From Clostridia bacterium (lineage in GTDB: Bacteria; Bacillota; Clostridia; Oscillospirales; Acutalibacteraceae): 64,000 nucleotides of DNA. The stretch is from positions 1 to 64,000 of the forward strand of contig JAFUPA010000008.1 of NCBI GenBank assembly GCA_017481575.1. The letters are read 5' to 3'. Below, one piece after another: positions 52,362 to 59,488 of the stretch (position 1 is the stretch's first letter; the number at the start of each line of letters is the position of its first letter). The notes beneath the pieces were generated by a model. It was not told the origin of the DNA, did not search any database, and worked only from the letters and a program-made list of their open reading frames with translations. Both the position numbers and the translations under genes were made by a program.

Positions 52362-52399
52362 CCACACAGACCTATGGGCGTATGGTCTGTGTGGTTTTT
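52362..52399 (+). terminator. Terminator after heptad surface protein
   Basis: CCACACAGACC (52362-52372) pairs with GGTCTGTGTGG (52384-52394), then TTTTTC. Confidence 0.9.
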
Positions 52400-52419
52400 C
52401 TTGTTTATAAGTGTTGAAG

Positions 52420-52444
52420 CGGTGAGAAAACTCACCGTTTTTTA
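52420..52444 (+). terminator. Second tandem terminator
   Basis: CGGTGAG (52420-52426)/CTCACCG (52431-52437), then TTTTTTATTTT. It backs up the terminator 20 bases upstream. Confidence 0.75.
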
Positions 52445-52530
52445 TTTTGCCCAAAATCCATGTTAAATAAAAATGTTTGCTTAAATTTTAATTTGTGGAG
52501 ATGTTTTTAATACACGGTTGCGTTGCAACC

Positions 52531-52655
52531 TACACCTCACCACCGTCTACGGCGGAGCCTCTCCTCAAGGAGAAGCCTTGGCTTATCACAAATTTGATAG
52601 CCTTCCCCTTGAGGGGAAGGTGGCATTTTCGCAAGAAAATGACGGATGAGGTGTT
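52531..52655. mobile_element. MITE-like palindromic repeat without a gene
   Basis: ACACCTCA (52532-52539) and TGAGGTGT (52647-52654) form the ends. Inside are hairpins CTCCTCAAGGAG, CCTTCCCC-TTGA-GGGGAAGG (52601-52620), TGG, CATTTTC-GCAA-GAAAATG (52624-52641) and ACGGATGAGG. The order stem-TGG-stem-ACxG-GAGG matches the left repeat of the DUF559 element at 15292-15345, though the sequences differ. Confidence 0.6.
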
Positions 52656-52790
52656 AATAAAAAGACCTCAACAAACCCCAATTTGTCGATACAATTATAA
52701 TTCTTATCCAACCGGTAGGGTGGGCGGTTCACCCCACCGCCAAACTACTCACAAGAGAATTTGCCAAAATAAAACAATATTCTTCCCGTC

Positions 52791-52819
52791 TTGCAAAATG
52801 ACAACTATTGTTGTATAAT
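52791..52819 (+). promoter_or_regulatory. Promoter of the MacB-like ABC operon
   Basis: TTGCAA (52791-52796) and TATAAT (52814-52819) with a 17-base spacer. The spacer contains ACAACTATTGTTGT (52801-52814), a 5-bp inverted repeat that could be an operator. Confidence 0.8.
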
Positions 52820-52859
52820 GACAATCGGATATATATGAACTTTAAGAAAGCGGTGCATT

Positions 52860-53561
52860 ATGAGCTACATACAATTTGCAGACGTTTCGAAAATATATAA
52901 GGTGGGTGACACCGAAATCCACGCTCTCTCAAACGTGAACTTCACAATTGAGCAGGGTGAGATTTGCGTTGTTGTCGGTCCCAGCGGTGCAGGCAAAACC
53001 ACACTTCTCAATGTCCTTGGCGGTATGGACTCCTGCACAAAGGGTCAGATTGCCGTTGACGACAGAATTATAACTGATTTCAGAAAACGTCAGCTTATAA
53101 ATTACAGACGTGACGATGTCGGTTTTATCTTCCAGTCGTACAATCTTGTGCCCAACCTCACCGCACTTGAAAACCTTGAACTCGTTGCAAATTTGAGCAA
53201 CAAAGCCGTGGACTGTATGGAGCTTATGCGCCTTGTCGGTCTTGAAAGACGTGCAAACCTCTTCCCGTCACAGCTTTCAGGCGGTGAGCAACAGCGTGTT
53301 GCAATCGCACGAGCTCTTGTCAAAAAGCCAAAGGTGCTTTTGTGCGACGAGCCCACGGGAGCTCTTGACTACGAAACAGGCATCCAAATTTTAAAGCTTA
53401 TCAAACGTGCAAGCGAAATTATGAATATGACCGTTCTCATCATCACTCACAACAATGCAATTTCACCAATTGCCAACCGGGTAATCTCAATGAAGAGCGG
53501 CAGAATCAGTAAAATTGAACTCAACGACACACCGATGCCCGTTGAAAGGATTGAATGGTAA
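52860..53561 (+). CDS. ABC transporter ATPase, MacB/LolD type
   Basis: The 233-residue ATPase has Walker [10 protein letters not shown] (about 38-46), Q-loop [21 protein letters not shown], signature [15 protein letters not shown] and Walker [17 protein letters not shown]. It ends 0 bases before the permease gene, so they form one transporter. Such MacB-type pumps act mechanically on the outer face, for peptide export, lipoprotein or wall-related tasks, rather than as channels. Substrate unknown. Confidence 0.95.
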   Translation: MSYIQFADVSKIYKVGDTEIHALSNVNFTIEQGEICVVVGPSGAGKTTLLNVLGGMDSCTKGQIAVDDRIITDFRKRQLINYRRDDVGFIFQSYNLVPNLTALENLELVANLSNKAVDCMELMRLVGLERRANLFPSQLSGGEQQRVAIARALVKKPKVLLCDEPTGALDYETGIQILKLIKRASEIMNMTVLIITHNNAISPIANRVISMKSGRISKIELNDTPMPVERIEW

Positions 53562-56500
53562 ATGAAGAAAACCCTTTTAAAGGATACTCTTCGCAGCATA
53601 TCCGCAAACAAGCTGAGGTTTCTGTCGGTAATCATAATCGTTGCGCTGGGAATCAGCTTCTTTGTCGGAATTAAATCCTCGTCTCCTGCGATGGGGTATT
53701 CTGCAAACGAGTATTTCAGAATAAACAATCTGCTCGACGTTCGTGTAACTTCAAGGGTTGCTTTTTCTGAAGATGACATCAAAAAAATTGAAAATCTCGA
53801 TAATGTCGATTACGTTGTCAGGTCAAAATATGTTGATGCTGTGGTAAGCGTCGGTGACTCTTCTGTTGTTGATGCGAGCGGCACACAGCTGACCTGCCGT
53901 ATCAGTCCGGTTGATGTTGATGCCGCAAGGGCGTTCAGCGAAACAGGTCAGGCAGACGACAGCTACGTCAACCGCCTTGTCTTGAAAGAGGGTCGCTATC
54001 CCGAAAAGGCGGGCGAGTGCGTTATCGATGCAGGTGCAGTCAAAAACTATGCCAACCTTGAAATCGGCTCTGTAATCACCTTGAGCGGTGACGAGGCAAG
54101 CATCACAGACTCCCTCAGAACCGAGGAGCTTACCGTCGTCGGAACAGTCGATTCACCTATGTATATCTCTACCGAAAGAGGAACAACACAGGTCGGCTCC
54201 GGCGCCTTGAGTTGCTTTGCTTTTGTAAGTGAAAGTGACTTTTCAACAAACGAAATCAACGAGCTTTTTGTCAAGGTAAAGTACGACGATGTTTATGACA
54301 AATTCTCTGATGAATACAAGGAAATCGTTACAACTCTTTCCGATGAAATTGAAGAGATGTCGTCGGGAATTATTGACTCAAAGCTTTCCGTACTCAAGGT
54401 CGAGTACGAGGACAAGATTTCCGCCAAACAAAAGGAAATTGAAAATTATAACAAGTCAAGCGCAGATGAACTGACTGCAAAGCAAAAGGAAATTGACGAA
54501 TTCAAGGCTTATGTTGACAGCGAGGATGAAATTCTCACCAACAGCAAGCAGAAAATCGAAAACGAAAAAGCTTCTTATAAATCTTCTCTCGACAGACTTA
54601 ACAGCGAGTTTAATACTCTTAATGCAACCTATGAGTCAAATGTGAAGACTTATGAGGGTCAAAGCTCTGAAATCAAGGGCTACACAGACCTCAAAAACCT
54701 TTATGATGAGCTTAATTTGAAGCATACTGCCGACAAAATAAAGCTTGGCGAGCTTGAAGCTGCTAAAAATGCCGCACAGTCGGATTATGACTACAAAAAG
54801 AGCTCTCTTGACATTGCCAAGAGCAACGTTACTTATTACGAAAACAGACTTTCAAACCTCGCTTCCGAAATCAGCAAGCTTAAAAGTGAAATTTCCTCAC
54901 TTGAGCTTGAACGCAAGGAGCTGCAGAATTCTGTTGCTGTTCTCGAAAGTGAAATCAAAACACTTGAAAAGCGTATTGAAGAGCTTGATAAAAAATATTC
55001 AGGCGGTACAATCACGTCTCTTGAAAGAATTGAACTTCTTAATTCAAGAACACAGCTTTCATCTAAAACTAACGAGCTTTCCTCTTCAAACTCAAGAATA
55101 AAGGAAATCGGCACGCAGATTCCTAAAAAAGAAGCCTCAATTTCAACAAAAACGACCGAGCAGACGGATGCAAGCACAAGTCTTTCAAAGGCAAAGGATG
55201 CCGTAACTCTTGCAAACAGTGAACTCAATGCGGCACTTTCAGCCCTTAACTCTGCGAAGTCTAGTTATGATTCATTCAAGTCTTCATACGATGCGGACAC
55301 AGCTACGCTTAACAAATACACCGCTTCGATGAATCAGTTGACCTCGGGGCAGGGTAAGCTCACCGAGCTTGCAGACACTATTTCCAAGCAGGAAACCGAG
55401 CTTGAAGCTCTCAAAAAGCGCCTTACAGAAGCGCAGATAAGATACTCCCTTTCGGTCAGAAATGGCTCCGTAACCCTGCAGAAAGCGCAGTATGACCTCG
55501 ATAACGCAAAGACCCGCTATTACACAATCGACAACGAGCTCACCGAGCTCAAAACAAAGATTGCCGAGAAAAAGACCAATCTTAACGGCGACCTTAAAAA
55601 GCTTCGTAATACCCTCAAAAATATCGACAGCATAACATGGACAGCCACAGCCCAGTCGGCTCTTACGGGTCATTCGGCTTTTGAATCAAGTATGGATAAC
55701 ATACTCTCAATGTCCGACATTTTTCCGATAATCTTCCTTGTAACGGCGATGATTGCCTGCTTTGTGATTATGATGAAAAATGTCGAGGAGGAGCGAGGCT
55801 CAATCGGTCTTTTAAAGGCTTTCGGCTACTCAAATTTTGTCATAACGGGCAAGTATGTTTCTTACGCTCTTCTTGCCTGGCTTGGCGGTGCATTCCTCGG
55901 CGGAGTGCTCGGTACCTGCATTGTTCCGAGTGCGGTTTATTCGATTTTTGATATCATCTACACAGTACCTAATGTCGGTGCGGTATTCAATTTCAAATAC
56001 ATTTCCCTAGGCTTGGGAATTTCATTTGTAACCACAATGGCGGCAACCTTTATGGCTGTTGTGCGTGAGCTTAAGATGTATCCGGCGGCACTTATGCGTC
56101 CGAAGATGGTCGGTTATAATCGCCGTTCCTTACTTGAACGTATGCCCGAATTCTGGAACTCCCTTCCGTACGGTATTGTTCTGCTTATAAGAACAATTAT
56201 CCGCAGCCGCAAGCGTGTTGCTGTCGGCTCTGTTGCGATTGCCTGCTGTACGGCACTCATCCTTTCATCCTTCGGTCTTTTCAATTCCGTAACGGATGTT
56301 TCGGACTCTCAATACGGCGACGACGGTATTTTTAATTACGACGTTCAGTTTGTGCTCAACGCCGAGCAAAATCCGTCAGATTCCGCCGTGCTTAATTCTG
56401 TTCGTGAGGATAAGCTTGTCAATTCCGCAATGCTCATTTCCAATAACTCTATGACCGTGTCCTCAGTTGCAGGCGGCTCAAGCATTGAGGGTGTTCACGT

Positions 56501-57317
56501 TGTTGTCCCGAGTGAAATGGAGAATATTGCCGACTATATCAATCTTGACATAATCGAAGGCTCTGCAAATCTTAACGAGGGTGGAGTTGTTCTCTCACAA
56601 AAGCTTGCACAAAGTCTCGATGCTGTTCCCGGTGATATTATATACTTTACCGATGCCAACGAAATAGTCCACCCGATTACGGTAATCGGTGTTGTTAAAA
56701 ATTACATCGGGCACTATGCCTACGTTTCACCTGAGGCATACGAGGAGGTTTTCCTTGCAGAGCCCGAGTATAAATACCTTTTGTGCTCACTCAAGGACTA
56801 TATGGACGATGATGAAATTGCCGACTTTTCGGCAGGCTACCTCAAAACAGAGGATGTTGCAGGTGTAGCCACAGCCGAAACAATGTCACGCTCGGCAGAC
56901 AATGCAATCAGACAGGTTATGGTGCTTGTTGTTCTCTTTGTTCTGTCTGCGTGCTTGCTTGCAATGATTGTTATGTACACAACATCAAACGTCAACATCA
57001 GCGAACGAACGCACGAAATTGCCAACATCAAGGTAATCGGCTTCAGCGACAGCGAGGTTCTGCTTTATGTTATCCGTGAAAATCTCATTTCGACCGTCAT
57101 CGGTACGGTGATCGGCTTAATCGGAGGCGTATTCCTGCATAATGCACTTGTTAACCTCATTTCCGTTGAAAATATTATGTACGGCACAAGCGTTTCGTGG
57201 TGGAGCTTTATCGTAGCAACACTTATAATTGTTTCGGTTGCTGTTGTCGCATCCTTACCGATTCTCTTCAAAATCAACAAGGTTGATATGGCGCAGGAAC
57301 TCAAATCAATTGAATAA
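53562..57317 (+). CDS. FtsX-like permease with long extracellular coiled coil
   Basis: The 1251-residue permease starts with a membrane helix (about 20-40) and an outer MacB-like domain, then a 430-residue coiled coil (about 265-700, dense in K, E, S and L), three membrane helices in 725-860, a second half beginning near 890 (VAVGSVAIACCTALIL) and a last FtsX-type trio near 1120-1240. Bacterial FtsX/YtrF-like permeases of this size with a coiled coil form MacB-like mechanotransmitters. The insertion makes a stalk that could reach into or past the wall. Confidence 0.9.
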   Translation: MKKTLLKDTLRSISANKLRFLSVIIIVALGISFFVGIKSSSPAMGYSANEYFRINNLLDVRVTSRVAFSEDDIKKIENLDNVDYVVRSKYVDAVVSVGDSSVVDASGTQLTCRISPVDVDAARAFSETGQADDSYVNRLVLKEGRYPEKAGECVIDAGAVKNYANLEIGSVITLSGDEASITDSLRTEELTVVGTVDSPMYISTERGTTQVGSGALSCFAFVSESDFSTNEINELFVKVKYDDVYDKFSDEYKEIVTTLSDEIEEMSSGIIDSKLSVLKVEYEDKISAKQKEIENYNKSSADELTAKQKEIDEFKAYVDSEDEILTNSKQKIENEKASYKSSLDRLNSEFNTLNATYESNVKTYEGQSSEIKGYTDLKNLYDELNLKHTADKIKLGELEAAKNAAQSDYDYKKSSLDIAKSNVTYYENRLSNLASEISKLKSEISSLELERKELQNSVAVLESEIKTLEKRIEELDKKYSGGTITSLERIELLNSRTQLSSKTNELSSSNSRIKEIGTQIPKKEASISTKTTEQTDASTSLSKAKDAVTLANSELNAALSALNSAKSSYDSFKSSYDADTATLNKYTASMNQLTSGQGKLTELADTISKQETELEALKKRLTEAQIRYSLSVRNGSVTLQKAQYDLDNAKTRYYTIDNELTELKTKIAEKKTNLNGDLKKLRNTLKNIDSITWTATAQSALTGHSAFESSMDNILSMSDIFPIIFLVTAMIACFVIMMKNVEEERGSIGLLKAFGYSNFVITGKYVSYALLAWLGGAFLGGVLGTCIVPSAVYSIFDIIYTVPNVGAVFNFKYISLGLGISFVTTMAATFMAVVRELKMYPAALMRPKMVGYNRRSLLERMPEFWNSLPYGIVLLIRTIIRSRKRVAVGSVAIACCTALILSSFGLFNSVTDVSDSQYGDDGIFNYDVQFVLNAEQNPSDSAVLNSVREDKLVNSAMLISNNSMTVSSVAGGSSIEGVHVVVPSEMENIADYINLDIIEGSANLNEGGVVLSQKLAQSLDAVPGDIIYFTDANEIVHPITVIGVVKNYIGHYAYVSPEAYEEVFLAEPEYKYLLCSLKDYMDDDEIADFSAGYLKTEDVAGVATAETMSRSADNAIRQVMVLVVLFVLSACLLAMIVMYTTSNVNISERTHEIANIKVIGFSDSEVLLYVIRENLISTVIGTVIGLIGGVFLHNALVNLISVENIMYGTSVSWWSFIVATLIIVSVAVVASLPILFKINKVDMAQELKSIE

Positions 57318-57324
57318 CAAAGTC

Positions 57325-57359
57325 GTGACCGCTTCTTAAGAGAGGCGGTCACTTTTTTC
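57325..57359 (+). terminator. Terminator after ABC permease
   Basis: GTGACCGC (57325-57332)/GCGGTCAC (57345-57352), then TTTTTT. Confidence 0.9.
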
Positions 57360-57393
57360 TTGCTAAAATACTTCTAATTCCCACCTTTTTCTG

Positions 57394-57422
57394 TTGCATT
57401 ATCCAATAAAATAATGTATAAT
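57394..57422 (+). promoter_or_regulatory. Promoter of miaB and following genes
   Basis: TTGCAT (57394-57399) and perfect TATAAT (57417-57422), 17-base spacer, 36 bases before the GTG start. Confidence 0.8.
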
Positions 57423-57458
57423 AAACTGATTATAAGATTAAAAAGAGAGGTGTCGCCT

Positions 57459-58889
57459 GTGAACACAAATAAGCCGTCAAAAAACTGCTTTGTTCCGCTC
57501 GACGAGCTCGAAAAACAAAGAGAATATTCAAGCCTTGTCGGCTCGGTTTTGTCAGCACGGTTTACGGGCAAGCCCCTTGCTTTTGTGCATACCTACGGCT
57601 GTCAGGGTAATGTTGCCGACGGTGAAAGAATCAAAGGCTTGCTCCAGTCTGCGGGCTACGGTTTCACCGAAGATGTCAACAAAGCTGACCTTATTCTATA
57701 CAACACCTGTGCTATCCGTGAGCACGCCGAGGACAGAATTTACGGCAATGTCGGAGCAATCAAAAAGCTCAAAAAATCTAATCCGAATCTTATTATCGCC
57801 CTTTGCGGTTGTATGATGCAACAGCAAAGAGTGGCGGATAAAATCAAAAAAAGCTACCCGTTTGTTGACCTTGTTTTCGGCACACACGTTATTCACAAGA
57901 TCCCGGAGCTTCTTTACAGAGTTCTTTGCACGGGCAAAAGGGTGTTTGAGTGTAACGACAGCGACGGTGTAATTGCCGAAAATTTGCCTGTAAGACGTGA
58001 CGGCACGGTTAAGGGCTGGCTTCCGATTATGTACGGTTGCAACAATTTCTGCAGTTATTGCATTGTTCCTTATGTCCGTGGTCGTGAAAGAAGCCGTAAA
58101 CCCGAGGACATTATCAAAGAGGCAAAAGAGCTCATTGCAATGGGCTGTAAGGATATAACACTTCTCGGTCAGAATGTTAATTCCTACGGCAAAAACCTTG
58201 ACTGTGATATAAACTTCTCAAAGCTTTTACAGCAGATTAACGACCTTGAGGGCGATTTCATAATCCGCTTTATGACCTCGCACCCGAAGGACTGCACTAA
58301 GGAATTGCTTGACACAATGGCCCGCTGTGACAAGGTTGCAAAGCATTTGCACCTGCCGTTCCAGAGCGGCAATAACCGTGTCCTCCACGAAATGAACCGT
58401 GGCTACACAAGAGAACAGTATCTTGAGCTTGCACGCTATGCACGTCAGGTAATGCCGGGACTTTCAATGACGAGTGACGTCATCGTCGGCTTCCCGGGCG
58501 AAACGTACGAGGAGTTTTGTGATACATTAACCCTCATTGACGAGGTCAGGTTCACTTCGCTTTACACCTTCATTTTCTCCTCAAGACCGGGTACAAAGGC
58601 GGCATCAATGCCCGACCCCGTTTCACGTGAGGAAAAGGGTGTGTGGTTCAAGGAGCTTACAGACCTGCAGGAAAAAATCGCAGGCGAACGCACAGCAAAA
58701 ATGAAAGGTGAAACCTTCACGGTTTTGTGCGAAGGCTACGCTAAAGAGGGTATTCTCAACGGCAGAACACAGGGTAATATTATGATTGAATTCCCCGAAG
58801 TCGAGGGAAAGGACGTTTTAGGCAAGTTCTGTAAGGTAAAGGTTACAGAGCCGCTTACCTGGATTGTAAGAGGCGAGCTTGCAGAATAA
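57459..58889 (+). CDS. miaB: tRNA-2-methylthio-N6-dimethylallyladenosine synthase
   Basis: This 476-residue radical SAM methylthiotransferase adds the 2-methylthio group to i6A37 of tRNA. It has the UPF0004 N-terminal cluster (Cys in TYGCQGNVADGE, NTCAIRE, LCGCMMQQ), the radical SAM CxxxCxxC in GCNNFCSYCIVPYVRGRE and a C-terminal TRAM domain. GTG 57459 is chosen over ATG 57414 because AGAGAGG (57443-57450) is 8 bases before it. Same gene order (miaB, YmcA-like, mutS, mutL) as in Bacillus, which supports the assignment. Confidence 0.96.
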   Translation: MNTNKPSKNCFVPLDELEKQREYSSLVGSVLSARFTGKPLAFVHTYGCQGNVADGERIKGLLQSAGYGFTEDVNKADLILYNTCAIREHAEDRIYGNVGAIKKLKKSNPNLIIALCGCMMQQQRVADKIKKSYPFVDLVFGTHVIHKIPELLYRVLCTGKRVFECNDSDGVIAENLPVRRDGTVKGWLPIMYGCNNFCSYCIVPYVRGRERSRKPEDIIKEAKELIAMGCKDITLLGQNVNSYGKNLDCDINFSKLLQQINDLEGDFIIRFMTSHPKDCTKELLDTMARCDKVAKHLHLPFQSGNNRVLHEMNRGYTREQYLELARYARQVMPGLSMTSDVIVGFPGETYEEFCDTLTLIDEVRFTSLYTFIFSSRPGTKAASMPDPVSREEKGVWFKELTDLQEKIAGERTAKMKGETFTVLCEGYAKEGILNGRTQGNIMIEFPEVEGKDVLGKFCKVKVTEPLTWIVRGELAE

Positions 58890-58942
58890 CTTTGTATAAC
58901 TTAATTTTGTTATAAATATTTTATTTTTAAGGAGAGTTTCAA

Positions 58943-59356
58943 ATGGATATCATTGAAATTACAAGACAGCTCGGCGCAGCTATTCAGCAGGACGAGCGTT
59001 ACATTGCTTTTCACGAGGCAAGAAAGGTGAACGAGGCTGATACAGATCTTAACGACCTTATCAACAAAATTCAGCTTATCCACATGTCATACCAGCATGA
59101 GGCTGCAAAGGACGACGCAAACGAAGAGAAGCTTCAGGCTTACGACAAGGAGTTTTCCGAGGTTTACGGCGCTGTAATGGCTAACGAGAATATGCAGAAG
59201 TACGAGGCAGCAAGAAAGGCTGTTGACGAGATGATGAACTACATCACACAGATTCTTGCAATGTGCGTTCAGGGCGAAGACCCTGCAACCTGTGACCCTG
59301 CACAGGCAGAGCATCACTGCTCGGGCGAGTGCGGCTCCTGCGGCGGTTGCCACTAA
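58943..59356 (+). CDS. YlbF/YmcA-family protein with Cys-rich tail
   Basis: The 137-residue helical protein belongs to the YlbF/YmcA family, whose Bacillus members with YaaT form the Fe-S Ric (Y) complex that helps mRNA processing by RNase Y. Residues 1-110 are the helical family domain; the last 30 hold Cys residues in ATCDPAQAEHHCSGECGSCGGCH, a likely metal or Fe-S site. Position between miaB and mutS points to the YmcA (RicA) orthologue. TAAGGAGAG is the RBS. Confidence 0.85.
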   Translation: MDIIEITRQLGAAIQQDERYIAFHEARKVNEADTDLNDLINKIQLIHMSYQHEAAKDDANEEKLQAYDKEFSEVYGAVMANENMQKYEAARKAVDEMMNYITQILAMCVQGEDPATCDPAQAEHHCSGECGSCGGCH

Positions 59357-59357
59357 G

Positions 59358-59452
59358 AAAAATTACCTTTGGTAATTTTTCAATGAAATCCGACCGTTGG
59401 TCGGGTGAAATATCGGTTTTACCGATATGAAATTTTTGCCTGTGGGCAAAAT
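59358..59452. repeat. Second array of short palindromes
   Basis: Four hairpins in a row: AAAAATTACC-TTT-GGTAATTTTT (59358-59380), CCGACC-GTT-GGTCGG (59390-59404), ATATCGGT-TTT-ACCGATAT (59410-59428) and TTTTGCC-TGTG-GGCAAAA (59434-59451), linked by TGAAAT-like spacers. Same style as 21383-21460. Confidence 0.65.
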
Positions 59453-59488
59453 TTAAGGTGTAAAAAAACTAACTGAGGTGAAAAACAG

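Larger units (their letters stand above)
52301..52859. other. 559-base gene-free region
   Basis: It holds two terminators (52362-52399, 52420-52444), a MITE-like palindromic repeat (52531-52655) and a promoter (52791-52819). A 107-codon frame at 52495-52818 reads through the repeat and promoter and is not believed to be a gene. Confidence 0.7.

Noticed and set aside
52495..52818. 107-codon plus-strand frame in the 559-base gap
   Set aside because: It runs through the MITE-like palindromes and the ABC promoter, with no RBS.
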